A DNA stretch of 64,000 nt from Actinomyces naeslundii (GTDB lineage Bacteria > Actinomycetota > Actinomycetes > Actinomycetales > Actinomycetaceae), in contig NZ_MSRR01000006.1 of the NCBI RefSeq assembly GCF_001956585.1, forward strand, positions 1 through 64,000, in the 5' to 3' direction. Positions 38,888 through 46,982 of this stretch are shown here, one piece after another (position 1 is the first letter of the stretch; every line of letters begins with the position of its first letter). The position numbers and the translations under genes are program-made. The notes under the pieces were generated by a model. That model did no database searches. It had not been told where the DNA came from and worked only from the letters and a program-made list of their open reading frames with translations.

Positions 38888-39703
38888 CTAGTACTTGCGC
38901 AGGTCGAGCCTCGGCGCGCCGAACCACCGGTCGCGCAGGAGCTCGCTGATGTCGAGCATGAGAGCGGTGAGGCGGGTCGTGTCGTCGCCCAGTGCCCGCG
39001 CGATGAGCCCGGGGCCCGGCACCCGCGTCACTGCGCCGCGCACGCCGTCGACCTCGAGCAGCTCGCCGATCTCGGTGACGAGCGCGGCATCGATCCGCGC
39101 GTCGAGCGCCGTGAAGGAGGCCAGGTGGCTGTGTCCCTCCAGGGCTCCCAGACCCGCCATTCCGGCCTCACCAGGGACCAGGCGCAGGTTGTCGACGACG
39201 GCGCACCGGCCGCCGACGCGGATTTCGGTGCGCATCCGCACGCAGTCGTACCCGAAGGCCGAGCCGTCCGGGGCCCAGCCGGGGGTGAGGACCTCCAAGG
39301 ACATGAAGGTCGCCGTCGGGTCCATCTCAACTAGGGTGGTCTGCCGGTAGGAGGCCCCCCGGTAGGCGATGACCTGGTCGGGAACGAGCTCCAGCACGGC
39401 CCCCGGAGCCAGGCTCGCCCGGGTGTCCTGGCGGACCGGGCGGGTGGGGGTGCGGTAGATCTTCGTGGCCGCCTGGGTCGTCAGCACTGCCGAGGCCCCC
39501 TGAAGGACCTCGACCTCGGTGAGGTAGCTGTCGCCGTCCAGGTACCCGCCTCCGGGATTGACCACGTAGTAGGCCACCTGTCCGGTCCCGTCGAGGTACA
39601 GCGGGCGGAACACCCTCAGTGCTCCCCGGTGGTACTGGTCGACGGCGATACTCCGGTCGCCGTCCTGGGCGATCCGCAGGTACAGCTCGCCGGTGGTGCT
39701 CAC
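38888..39703 (-). CDS. ureD: urease accessory protein UreD
   Basis: A 271-residue scaffold protein that, with UreF and UreG, delivers nickel to apo-urease. Conserved segments are [27 protein letters not shown] and RTEIRVGG. The GTG at 39703 overlaps the ureG stop (GTGA), a better start than an upstream ATG that would run into ureG. Confidence 0.94.
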   Translation of the reverse strand: MSTTGELYLRIAQDGDRSIAVDQYHRGALRVFRPLYLDGTGQVAYYVVNPGGGYLDGDSYLTEVEVLQGASAVLTTQAATKIYRTPTRPVRQDTRASLAPGAVLELVPDQVIAYRGASYRQTTLVEMDPTATFMSLEVLTPGWAPDGSAFGYDCVRMRTEIRVGGRCAVVDNLRLVPGEAGMAGLGALEGHSHLASFTALDARIDAALVTEIGELLEVDGVRGAVTRVPGPGLIARALGDDTTRLTALMLDISELLRDRWFGAPRLDLRKY

Positions 39704-40380
39704 GACTCCAGGTCCGTCATGAGCACGTCGTGGTGGATCCACTCGATGACCTGCTCCAGGCCCTCATCGGTTTTGAGATTGGTGAAGCAGAAGGGCCTGT
39801 CTCCCCGGAACACCTTGGAATCGGCCTCCATGACCGCCAGGTCGGCGCCGACGTGAGGGGCCAGGTCCGTCTTGTTGATGACGAACAGATCGGACTTGAT
39901 CATCCCCTGACCGGCCTTGCGGGGGATCTTCTCGCCCTGGGCGACGTCGATGACGTAGATGGAGAAGTCGACGAGCTCGGGGGAGAAGGTGGCTGAGAGG
40001 TTGTCGCCTCCCGACTCCACGAACACCACCTCGAGGTCCGGGTGGCGCTCCACCAGCTCGGCGATCGCCGCCTCGTTCATGGAGGTGTCCTCGCGGATGG
40101 CCGTGTGCGGGCAGCCCCCGGTCTCCAGCCCGACGATGCGGTCCACCGGCAGAACTCCCTGAGCGGCGAGGATCTTGGCGTCCTCGATCGTGTAGATGTC
40201 GTTGGTGACGGCGGCCATGGAGACCTCCTGGCTCATGGCCCGGGTGATGCGCTCGATGAGCTGGGTCTTGCCCGCCCCCACCGGGCCACCCACTCCGATA
40301 CGGACCGGACCGTAGTGCTGGGAATGGGGCTCCGGCTGCCCGGGCGCGTCCGCGTGCTCCTGGCTGGTTGCTGCTGACAT
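39700..40380 (-). CDS. ureG: urease accessory GTPase UreG
   Basis: A 226-residue SIMIBI-class GTPase that powers nickel insertion. P-loop [11 protein letters not shown] near residues 31-41, the CPH metal motif in [22 protein letters not shown] and the guanine-specificity motif NKTDLAP. It lacks the His-rich N terminus of some UreG proteins. It lies between ureF and ureD and overlaps ureD by 4 bases. Confidence 0.97.
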   Translation of the reverse strand: MSAATSQEHADAPGQPEPHSQHYGPVRIGVGGPVGAGKTQLIERITRAMSQEVSMAAVTNDIYTIEDAKILAAQGVLPVDRIVGLETGGCPHTAIREDTSMNEAAIAELVERHPDLEVVFVESGGDNLSATFSPELVDFSIYVIDVAQGEKIPRKAGQGMIKSDLFVINKTDLAPHVGADLAVMEADSKVFRGDRPFCFTNLKTDEGLEQVIEWIHHDVLMTDLES

Positions 40381-40414
40381 GCGATTCTCCTCAATAGCTC
40401 TTCAGGAGGGTCTT

Positions 40415-41158
40415 TCAGGACATGAACATGCGGGCGCGCTGGCGCTCGTGCCGCATCTGGCTGATCTCGATCCCGGGCGCGGCGGCACCCAGATCCATCT
40501 CGTCGAGGCCCCCGATCCGCCTGACCGCGGCGCGGACGTCGTCGCGTACCGAGGCGATGGCGCGCTGACCGGCGTCCTGCCCCAGGGGGATGGCTCGTAC
40601 GGCGTTCTGCGTCAGTGAGATGACGCTGGACTGGAGGTATGCCGCCGTGACCGCCGCCGGTGGTGCCGTGAGCGCGTAGCCGGCGATCGCCAGCACGATG
40701 GCGGGGTGGGCGCGGCAGCCTTCCGTGTCCACGAGTGCCGCGTAGCGGCTCAGCAGCCTGTCGCCCTCCGTGCCTTCCAGGGCCAGGCGGGCGATGGTGA
40801 GCAGCCGCCGCCCCATCGTCACCCCGGCCCGGCGCACCTGGATCGGCACCGCCTGAGCCACGAGGAGCTCGTCGAGGTGCGCGATCGCCTCCCAGTCGTC
40901 CGCCACCACTGCCTCGAAGGCCAGCCGCAGCCCCAGCCCCTCGGAGAAGGTCAGCTGGGTGGACACGAGCGCGCGCAGCCAGGACACGAAGGAGGTCTCG
41001 TCGCCGACGACGCCCTCGCAGATGTAGGTCTCCAGCCCGAAGGAGTGGGAGAAGGCGCCCGTGGGCAGCGCGGAGTCGCACAGCTGGGCCAGCGGCAGCT
41101 GCCAGCACGCGGGCTCTCCCCACTCCGGGGCGAAGGGGTCAGTGGGTGTGCTCGGCAT
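40415..41158 (-). CDS. ureF: urease accessory protein UreF
   Basis: A 247-residue helical protein that forms the UreDFG complex and gates GTP hydrolysis by UreG. Family motifs: QLCDSALPTGAFSHSFGLE near residue 25 and the C-terminal SVISLTQNAVRAIPLGQ. The ATG at 41158 overlaps the last 20 bases of ureE. Confidence 0.94.
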   Translation of the reverse strand: MPSTPTDPFAPEWGEPACWQLPLAQLCDSALPTGAFSHSFGLETYICEGVVGDETSFVSWLRALVSTQLTFSEGLGLRLAFEAVVADDWEAIAHLDELLVAQAVPIQVRRAGVTMGRRLLTIARLALEGTEGDRLLSRYAALVDTEGCRAHPAIVLAIAGYALTAPPAAVTAAYLQSSVISLTQNAVRAIPLGQDAGQRAIASVRDDVRAAVRRIGGLDEMDLGAAAPGIEISQMRHERQRARMFMS

Positions 41159-41630
41159 GGCGGAAGGGGACGGGCATGGAACGCTCCATCCGCGCGTGAC
41201 GCACCCCCAGGTGCTCCAGGTAGTGCTCGGCGGTGTGGTCGTACTGGATGACCATGACACCGTCATGCCCCTCAAGCCCCGGGAAGGGCTCAGCGGGTCC
41301 GAAGAACTGGGCAGGCAGGTGCCGGTTGCCCAGGTTGTGGGCGACGACTCCCATCTCGCGCACCGTGACGGGCGCGATGACCAGGACGTCGGTGGGCTCC
41401 AGGCGCACGACGACGATTCCGCGTTCGTTGCGAAGCAGAATGTCTCCCTCGCGCAGGTCCGGTGCGCCCGGCGCGAGCCGGATGCCGAGCTCGGTGCCGT
41501 GGTCCGAGCGCACTCTTTGGATGCGTTTCGTGAGGTCGGCCAGGGGGAGGACCACGCTCTCAACGTGCACGTCCTCCAGGTCCTCGCCGGGCAGGTCGTG
41601 GATATTGCCTGAGATGGACTCGATAATCAT
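41139..41630 (-). CDS. ureE: urease accessory nickel chaperone UreE
   Basis: A 163-residue nickel-binding chaperone. The N-terminal domain contains VLPLADLTKRIQR and GILRLAP-like segments (GIRLAPGAPDLREGD), and the C-terminal metal domain contains VAHNLGNRHLPAQF with the conserved histidine. A short His-rich tail (FRHAEHTH) ends the protein. The ATG at 41630 follows GGAG. Confidence 0.93.
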   Translation of the reverse strand: MIIESISGNIHDLPGEDLEDVHVESVVLPLADLTKRIQRVRSDHGTELGIRLAPGAPDLREGDILLRNERGIVVVRLEPTDVLVIAPVTVREMGVVAHNLGNRHLPAQFFGPAEPFPGLEGHDGVMVIQYDHTAEHYLEHLGVRHARMERSMPVPFRHAEHTH

Positions 41631-41650
41631 GAAGGCTCCAGGATGAGGGG

Positions 41651-43363
41651 TCAGAAGAGGAAGTAGCGCTGGGCCATGGCGAGGACCTCGGCAGGCTCGC
41701 AGGTGACCTTCTCGCCGTCGACGGTGACCTCGTAGGTCTCGGGATCGACGGTGAGCGCCGGAGTGGCGTCGTTGAAGGCCATGTCCGCTTTCGTCAGCCG
41801 CCTGACCCCGTGGGCCGGACAGACCTTCTTGCGCAGCCCCAGGCTCTGGGGCACTCCCGCATCGATGGCCGCCTGGGACATGAAGGTGATCGAGTTCGAC
41901 GCCGGTGCCGCCCCGTGGCCGCCGAACATGGTGCGCATGAGCGTGGGCTCCGGGGTGGGGATCGAGGCGTTGGCGTCGCCCATGACCGCGGAGGCGATCT
42001 GGCCCCCCTTGAGGATCAAAGACGGCTTGACCCCGAAGAAGGCGGGGTCCCACAGCACCAGGTCGGCCCACTTGCCCACCTCCACGCTGCCCACGACCTC
42101 GGCGATCCCGTTGGCTCGGGCCGGGTTGATCGTGTACTTCGACACGTAGCGCTTGATGCGCAGGTTGTCGCCGTCCTCCGGGTCCCCGGCGAGCCTGCCG
42201 CGCGCCTTCTTCATCTGGTCGGCCACCTGCCAGGTGCGGATGATGACCTCACCGACGCGCCCCATGGCCTGGGAGTCCGACGACGTCATCGAGAACACGC
42301 CCAGGTCGTGCAGAACGTCCTCGGCCGCGATCGTCTCCGGGCGGATGCGCGAGTCGGCGAAGGCGACGTCCTCCGGGATGGCGGGGTTGAGGTGGTGGCA
42401 CACCATGAGCATGTCGAGATGCTCCTCAGCGGTGTTGCGCGTGAAGGGCAGCGTCGGGTTGGTCGAGGACGGCAGGATGTTGGAGTCCTGCGCCAGGGTG
42501 ATGATGTCGGGGGCGTGGCCGCCGCCGGCGCCCTCGGTGTGGAAGGTGTGGATGACCCGTCCGCCGATCGCGCGGCGGGTGTCCTCGACGAAACCGCACT
42601 CGTTGAGCGTGTCGGTGTGGATGGCGACCTGCACGTCGAACTCGTCGGCGACCTTGAGCGCCTCGTCGATGACGGCGTGCGTGGCACCCCAGTCCTCGTG
42701 GATCTTGAAGCCGACCGCACCGGCGCGCAGCTGCTCGGCCAGAGGCTCCCGGGCCGAGGCGTGGCCCTTGCCCAGCAGGCCGATATTCATGGGGAAGTCC
42801 TCGACCGCCTGGAGCATACGGGCCAGGTTCCACGCCCCGGGAGTGATCGTGGTGGCGTTGGTGCCGTCGGCGGGTCCTGTCCCTCCTCCGATCATGGTGG
42901 TCACGCCCGAGGCCAGGGCGGTGGCGACCTGGGTGGGGGAGATGAAGTGAATGTGGGAGTCGATGCCTCCGGCCGTCAGGATGCGGTGCTCGCCGGCGAT
43001 CACCTCCGTGGAGGTGCCGATGACGATGTCGACGTCGTCCATGATGTCCGGGTTGCCCGCGGCGCCGATAGCGCTGATGACGCCGTCGCGGATGGCGACG
43101 TCGGCCTTGTAGACCCCGGTGTGGTCGATGATGATCGCGTTGGTGATGACGGTGTCGGGGATGTCCTCGTCTCGCGTGCGCTGGCCGTTGTGGCCCATTC
43201 CGTCGCGGATGACCTTGCCGCCTCCGAAGACGGCCTCGTCGCCACGGTGGGTCAGGTCCCGCTCGATCTGGGCGAAGAGACCGGTATCGGCCAGGCGGAC
43301 GGCGTCCCCAGTGGTGGGGCCGTACAGAGCGGCGTGCTCCCGACGGCTGAGTTCCTTGCTCAT
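41651..43363 (-). CDS. ureC: urease subunit alpha (catalytic)
   Basis: The 570-residue catalytic subunit of nickel urease, hydrolysing urea to ammonia and carbamate. The metal ligands are visible: HxH in [11 protein letters not shown] near residue 135, the carbamylated Lys in [11 protein letters not shown] near 218, further His in [11 protein letters not shown] and [15 protein letters not shown], and the flap [22 protein letters not shown] near 320. AGGAGCACATC precedes the ATG. Confidence 0.98.
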   Translation of the reverse strand: MSKELSRREHAALYGPTTGDAVRLADTGLFAQIERDLTHRGDEAVFGGGKVIRDGMGHNGQRTRDEDIPDTVITNAIIIDHTGVYKADVAIRDGVISAIGAAGNPDIMDDVDIVIGTSTEVIAGEHRILTAGGIDSHIHFISPTQVATALASGVTTMIGGGTGPADGTNATTITPGAWNLARMLQAVEDFPMNIGLLGKGHASAREPLAEQLRAGAVGFKIHEDWGATHAVIDEALKVADEFDVQVAIHTDTLNECGFVEDTRRAIGGRVIHTFHTEGAGGGHAPDIITLAQDSNILPSSTNPTLPFTRNTAEEHLDMLMVCHHLNPAIPEDVAFADSRIRPETIAAEDVLHDLGVFSMTSSDSQAMGRVGEVIIRTWQVADQMKKARGRLAGDPEDGDNLRIKRYVSKYTINPARANGIAEVVGSVEVGKWADLVLWDPAFFGVKPSLILKGGQIASAVMGDANASIPTPEPTLMRTMFGGHGAAPASNSITFMSQAAIDAGVPQSLGLRKKVCPAHGVRRLTKADMAFNDATPALTVDPETYEVTVDGEKVTCEPAEVLAMAQRYFLF

Positions 43364-43380
43364 GATGTGCTCCTGTGCTC

Positions 43381-43692
43381 TCAGCCCTGGACGGGGCCGT
43401 TCGTCTCGCCTGCCAGCCCGAAGACCCTTCGTGCTCCCGCCAGCGCCACCAGGTGGACTGGTCTGGAGTCGCCCGGCTCGAAGCGAACGGCGGTTCCGGC
43501 CGGAATGTCGAGGCGGAAACCGCGAGCGGCCTGTCGGTCGAAGGACAGTGCGGAGTTGACCTCGGCGAAGTGGAAGTGCGAACCGACCTGAATGGGACGG
43601 TCCCCGGTGTTGAGGACGTCGAGGGTGAGGGTGGGGCGGCCCTCGTTGATGGTGATGGTGCCGCTCGCGAGCCGGTACTCTCCCGGGATCAT
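43381..43692 (-). CDS. ureB: urease subunit beta
   Basis: A 103-residue structural subunit. It opens [19 protein letters not shown], then [18 protein letters not shown] and [17 protein letters not shown], all conserved. The ATG overlaps the ureA stop by 4 bases (ATGA). It is separate from ureA, as in most bacteria. Confidence 0.97.
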   Translation of the reverse strand: MIPGEYRLASGTITINEGRPTLTLDVLNTGDRPIQVGSHFHFAEVNSALSFDRQAARGFRLDIPAGTAVRFEPGDSRPVHLVALAGARRVFGLAGETNGPVQG

Positions 43693-44003
43693 GGCAGCCT
43701 CCTGCGAATCGGGTCGTGGACGGAGACGAGCTTGGTTCCGTCGGGGAAGGTCGCCTCCACCTGGACCGCGCGGATCATCTCGGGGACTCCCTCCATGACG
43801 TCGTCGTAGGTCAGCAGGGTGGTCCCGTAGGCCATGAGATCCGTGACCGTGCGCCCCTCTCGGGCTCCCTCGAGGATCTCAGCGGTGATGTAGGCGACTG
43901 CCTCGGGGTGGTTGAGCCGGATCCCTCTGTCCTTGCGTCTTCGTGCCAGGTCTGCGGCGACGACGATGAGTAGCTTCTCCTGCTCACGCGGGGTGAGGTG
44001 CAT
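43689..44003 (-). CDS. ureA: urease subunit gamma
   Basis: A 104-residue subunit, a few residues longer than usual at its C terminus ([11 protein letters not shown]). Conserved segments: [33 protein letters not shown] and the C-terminal [14 protein letters not shown]. The ATG at 44003 has GGGAGAG upstream; an earlier in-frame start is not conserved-looking. First gene of the urease-transporter-purU operon. Confidence 0.96.
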   Translation of the reverse strand: MHLTPREQEKLLIVVAADLARRRKDRGIRLNHPEAVAYITAEILEGAREGRTVTDLMAYGTTLLTYDDVMEGVPEMIRAVQVEATFPDGTKLVSVHDPIRRRLP

Positions 44004-44069
44004 CGGGACTCTCCCAGAGACGGTTCGGAGCGGGCGCATAAGCGCGAGCTTGTCCGCGTGTGACGGACG

Positions 44070-44117
44070 CTTATAGGCAACGCCTTACGTGTTACGTGAA
44101 TATTTCCGGTTAGTTGG
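44070..44117 (-). promoter_or_regulatory. ureA promoter region with GlnR-like box
   Basis: On the minus strand a -10-like TATAAG lies at 44075-44070, about 65 bases from the ureA start. Just upstream, GAAAT-(6)-GTAAC at 44106-44091, preceded by a weaker CCAAC, has the 5-6-5 spacing of actinobacterial GlnR sites. Urease in Actinomyces is known to respond to nitrogen supply. The box is degenerate and the assignment tentative. Confidence 0.35.
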
Positions 44118-44233
44118 CGGTGAGGTACACAGGTGCTTCCGCCTCATCGGTTTCCCGCGTCGTTGCAGGGCGAGGCTGATTGTGATTGAAGTCCCGCCGT
44201 TCTTCGACGACCGGGGTCGATGCTGAGGAAAGG

Positions 44234-44271
44234 AAGGGGCGGGATGCACGTTGTCGCGCATCCCGCCCCTT
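44234..44271 (-). terminator. terminator of the alternative ribosomal protein operon
   Basis: AAGGGGCGGGATGC at 44234-44247 pairs perfectly with 44258-44271 around a 10-base loop, directly after the rpmJ stop at 44291. In the rpmJ direction the stem is followed by a T-rich stretch (CCTTCCTTTCC). Confidence 0.8.
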
Positions 44272-44290
44272 GCGGAGGTGGACCTGGCCG

Positions 44291-44413
44291 TCAGCCCTGA
44301 CGGGCCTTGAGACGGGGGTTCTTCTTGTTGATGACGTAGGTGTGACCGCGGCGTCGGACCACCTTGGACCCCGGCTGCTTGGCCAGGGACCGGATCGAGG
44401 CGCGAACCTTCAT
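44291..44413 (-). CDS. rpmJ: ribosomal protein L36, cysteine-free type
   Basis: A 40-residue L36 ([20 protein letters not shown], then [13 protein letters not shown]). The zinc-binding Cys/His set of the standard L36 is missing, so this is the zinc-independent paralogue made when zinc is scarce. Last gene of the leftward rpmB-rpmG-rpsN-rpmE-rpmJ operon. A GAAGGAAGGAGAGG-like RBS precedes the ATG. Confidence 0.93.
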   Translation of the reverse strand: MKVRASIRSLAKQPGSKVVRRRGHTYVINKKNPRLKARQG

Positions 44414-44490
44414 GGGTGGTTCCTCTCCTTCCTTCTGTGCTGCGAGTGGGCGTGGGGCACTGCGGCGGTGGGGCCGCCGTGCCTGCGGGG

Positions 44491-44742
44491 CTAGCGCGTG
44501 CGCTTGCCGTAACGGCGCTCGAACTTCTCCACCCGGCCGGCCGTGTCCAGGATCTTGCCCTGGCCGGTCCAGAACGGGTGCGAGGCGCTGGAGACCTCGA
44601 CGTCGTAGACCGGGTAGGTGTTGCCGTCCTCCCACTCGATGGTCTCCGACGACGTCAGGGTCGAGCGGGTCAGGAAGGCGAAGTCGGCGGACTTGTCGCG
44701 AAAGACGATGGGCTGGTAGCTGGGGTGGATCCCAGGGCGCAT
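44491..44742 (-). CDS. rpmE2: ribosomal protein L31 type B, cysteine-free
   Basis: An 83-residue type B L31 ([20 protein letters not shown], then [12 protein letters not shown] and [12 protein letters not shown]). The CxxC zinc motif of type A L31 is absent. In bacteria with both types, type B replaces type A under zinc limitation and releases zinc. AAGGAGC precedes the ATG. Confidence 0.95.
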   Translation of the reverse strand: MRPGIHPSYQPIVFRDKSADFAFLTRSTLTSSETIEWEDGNTYPVYDVEVSSASHPFWTGQGKILDTAGRVEKFERRYGKRTR

Positions 44743-44790
44743 GGAAGCTCCTTGAACTGTGCGTGAGTGGTTGGGTGGCGGGCGGGATGG

Positions 44791-45096
44791 CTACCAGGAG
44801 GACTTGACGATGCCCGGAAGCTCACCGCGCAGCGCCATCTCGCGGAAACGCACCCGGGAGGTCCCGGTGATGCGCAGGTGTCCGCGCGGGCGTCCGTCCA
44901 CCGCGTCGCGCCGACGCAGGCGGGTGGGGGAGGCGTCGCGGGGCAGCGCGTGCAGGGCCGCCATCGCCTCATCGCGCTCGGCCTGGCTCAGGTGAGGGTT
45001 GACCGAGGCCCGCTTGAGCTCGGCTCGGCGCTCGGCGTAACGCTCCACCACCTGCTGGCGCCGCAGCTCGGCGGCGATCTTGGACTTCTTGGCCAT
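44791..45096 (-). CDS. rpsN: ribosomal protein S14, zinc-independent long type
   Basis: A 101-residue S14 of the long, cysteine-free form ([20 protein letters not shown], ending in [13 protein letters not shown]). Zinc-type S14 is about 61 residues with CxxC pairs, none of which are here. The ATG overlaps the rpmG stop (TGATG). Confidence 0.95.
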   Translation of the reverse strand: MAKKSKIAAELRRQQVVERYAERRAELKRASVNPHLSQAERDEAMAALHALPRDASPTRLRRRDAVDGRPRGHLRITGTSRVRFREMALRGELPGIVKSSW

Positions 45097-45272
45097 CAGC
45101 GCGACTCCTTGTACTCCACGTGCCGGCGCACCACCGGATCGAACTTGCGCAGCACCAGCCGGTCGGGGGTGTTGCGGCGGTTCTTGCGGGTCACGTAGGT
45201 GTGGCCCGTCCCCGCGGTGGAGACCATCTTGATGATCGGCCGCAGGTCCTTTCCTCCCTTGGCTCCGCTCAT
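45096..45272 (-). CDS. rpmG: ribosomal protein L33, cysteine-free
   Basis: A 58-residue L33, too short for ordinary gene-length cut-offs. It reads [16 protein letters not shown], then [19 protein letters not shown] and [16 protein letters not shown]. The CxxC pairs of the zinc form are replaced. The ATG overlaps the rpmB stop (ATGA), and the stop overlaps the rpsN start, so the three are tightly coupled. Confidence 0.95.
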   Translation of the reverse strand: MSGAKGGKDLRPIIKMVSTAGTGHTYVTRKNRRNTPDRLVLRKFDPVVRRHVEYKESR

Positions 45273-45508
45273 GACAGCTTCTCCCCTCGGGCGAGCATCT
45301 GAGCCACGACGACGTCGATGCCCAGCTTGTCGATCGTGCGGATGCCCTTGGCGGACACCGTCAGGCGCACGGTGCGCCCCAGGGACGGCACCCAGTAGCG
45401 CTTGCGCTGAAGGTTGGGGTCCCAGCGCCGGGGCGTGCGCTTGTGGGAGTGGGAGACGGACCGGCCGAAGACGGGCCGGGCCCCCGTGACTTGGCAGTAG
45501 GTGGTCAT
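45269..45508 (-). CDS. rpmB: ribosomal protein L28, zinc-independent type
   Basis: A 79-residue L28 ([20 protein letters not shown], then [21 protein letters not shown]). It has only one cysteine and no CxxC pair. First gene of the five-gene operon; the operator-like box at 45522-45536 lies 14 bases upstream of its start, with a -10-like TATATC at its edge. Confidence 0.95.
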   Translation of the reverse strand: MTTYCQVTGARPVFGRSVSHSHKRTPRRWDPNLQRKRYWVPSLGRTVRLTVSAKGIRTIDKLGIDVVVAQMLARGEKLS

Positions 45509-45521
45509 GACGAGCATGATA

Positions 45522-45536
45522 TAAGAATGATTCTCA
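45522..45536. promoter_or_regulatory. Zur-like box between alternative ribosomal operon and mrf
   Basis: TAAGAATGATTCTCA is a near-perfect dyad with the perfect core AGAAT-G-ATTCT. Its form matches the AT-rich A/T-GATTN type palindromes bound by Zur in actinobacteria. It lies in the 55-base gap between two divergent zinc-starvation genes and overlaps a leftward -10-like TATATC (45522-45517), so zinc-loaded Zur would block both promoters. Confidence 0.72.
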
Positions 45537-45563
45537 GTTTCGTCAACTCTGCTGGAGGACCTC

Positions 45564-46769
45564 GTGACCGATCCCTCGGATGACTTCGCCGCCGATCTTC
45601 CCGGCTCCGCGGCTGCAGCCGACAGCCGGCACACCCTGGCCGTCATCGGCGCCGTCGAACCCGCCCTCCTGGACCTGGTCGACCTCTCCCTGGCCGGTCA
45701 GGACGCCGTCGTCATCCGCGCCGGCCTTCACTTCGGCGCCGATGGCGAGGTCGATAGCGGTCACGCCGATGACGACGACCTGGTCCGGCTCGTCAGCCAC
45801 AGCTCGGCCGAGGGCTTCGACGACGACCCGGTGCGCCTCGACGTCCCCATGCCCTACACCTGCCCCACCTGCTCCCTGCGTGAGGTCCTGGTCGCCGTCG
45901 CTCAGGACCGTTCCGCCCAGGATCCGGGTGGCACCACCGTCATCCTCCTGCCGGCGGCCATCGAGCTCGCCCACCTCGTGCCCCGCCTGGCCGAGGACCT
46001 CGTCGGCACCGGAGTGAGACTGGCCGGGACGGCCCACGTCCTGGACGCCACGACCGCCTTGGACGAGCTCCTCGAGCACCGCCTGCTGGCCGCCTTCCCC
46101 GGCGACTCCCGCTGCACGGGCGCCATCCACCTGGCCAACCTCGGCTATGCCGACGTCGTCCTGGCCCTAGGACGTGACGAGGACCCCGCCGGGGCCGACC
46201 TCATCGAGCACCTGCGCCCCCACGACGCCCTCCTGCTCCCGGGGCTCGACGCACCCCTCCTGGAGACCCTGACCGCCCTCACTCACGACCCCGCCTCCTC
46301 CCTGAGCCGTATCCACCCCGCGACCACGAGCGCCTGGGGCGGCCCCGACGACCACGGCGTGTGGACCCTCGACCTCAGCGCCACCCTGCCCTTCCATCCC
46401 GGGCGCCTGCGCGCCCTCGTCGTCGAGCTCGCCGGCCAGGGGCTGTGCGCTCGCGGCTGCTTCTGGCTGCCCAGCCGCCCCGGCCGGGTCTGCACCTGGG
46501 AGGTCGCCGGAGGTGCCGTGAGCGTCGGCGACGCCGGAACCTGGGCCGAGGTCCCGGCCGCTCCGTCCGGTGCCGGCGATGACGCAGCCTGCGAGCCTCG
46601 CTGCCACCTCGTGGTCACCGGCGTCGGCGATGAGGAGATGCGCGAGCAGGTGCGTCGCGCCTTCGCCCGGATCCTCCTGCGCCCCGAGGAGATGCCCCAG
46701 GCCCTGGCCTGGATCGGCGCCGACGACGGCCTGGGCGACTGGTTCGGCCAGGAGAGCCAGGAGGGCTGA
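45564..46769 (+). CDS. mrf: Mrf/Rv0106-like COG0523 homologue without P-loop
   Basis: A 401-residue protein related to CobW/COG0523 metal GTPases. The N-terminal P-loop is absent; [15 protein letters not shown] stands where it should be. A CxxC motif [11 protein letters not shown] lies near residue 97. The CobW C-terminal domain is clear ([12 protein letters not shown], then [20 protein letters not shown] and DAGTWAEV), ending with GDWFGQ. The same layout is seen in mycobacterial Mrf, the factor that recruits the hibernation factor Mpy to alternative ribosomes. Divergence from rpmB across a Zur-like box, as at Rv0105c/Rv0106, supports this. GTG start with GGAGG 5 bases away. The role here is inferred from family and context. 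Confidence 0.8.
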   Translation: MTDPSDDFAADLPGSAAAADSRHTLAVIGAVEPALLDLVDLSLAGQDAVVIRAGLHFGADGEVDSGHADDDDLVRLVSHSSAEGFDDDPVRLDVPMPYTCPTCSLREVLVAVAQDRSAQDPGGTTVILLPAAIELAHLVPRLAEDLVGTGVRLAGTAHVLDATTALDELLEHRLLAAFPGDSRCTGAIHLANLGYADVVLALGRDEDPAGADLIEHLRPHDALLLPGLDAPLLETLTALTHDPASSLSRIHPATTSAWGGPDDHGVWTLDLSATLPFHPGRLRALVVELAGQGLCARGCFWLPSRPGRVCTWEVAGGAVSVGDAGTWAEVPAAPSGAGDDAACEPRCHLVVTGVGDEEMREQVRRAFARILLRPEEMPQALAWIGADDGLGDWFGQESQEG

Positions 46770-46826
46770 CCGCCCGTCCCGAACCGGGGGCTCGCCTCGA
46801 GGCGGCACGGCTGCGCCTCGGCACGA

Positions 46827-46832
46827 TAGGGT
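46827..46832 (+). promoter_or_regulatory. -10 box of glyA leader transcript
   Basis: TAGGGT lies about 7 bases before the predicted 5' edge of the ZTP aptamer, so transcription would start at the aptamer itself. No clear -35 is visible. Confidence 0.5.
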
Positions 46833-46837
46833 ATGAC

Positions 46838-46912
46838 CGTCGCGACTGGCGCCGGGTGGATCACCACCGGGGAGCGGCACGAACACGACTCCGGGGTCGC
46901 CCGCCTGGGCCA
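46838..46912 (+). ncRNA. ZTP riboswitch (pfl motif)
   Basis: The leader of glyA-folD contains the conserved pfl/ZTP core in order: GCGACTGGCG, then GGTGGA-TCACCACC, GGGGAGCG, a variable linker, and the 3' subdomain CCGCCTGGGC. This aptamer senses ZTP/ZMP, the signal of 10-formyl-THF shortage, and turns on one-carbon genes. glyA and folD are classic targets. A hairpin follows at 46931-46963, then the RBS at 46973-46980. With no T-run the switch may work on translation or on a U-less terminator. Confidence 0.9.
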
Positions 46913-46982
46913 CGGATCGCCCACCAGTGCGCGCACAGCCGCCTGCCATGGCGCAGCGTGCGCCCCACACCTGAGGAGAGAC

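Noticed and set aside
46833-46835. ATG in frame with glyA, 50 codons upstream
   Set aside because: It lies at the 5' edge of the ZTP riboswitch; the real start at 46983 has GAGGAGAG and the conserved N terminus.
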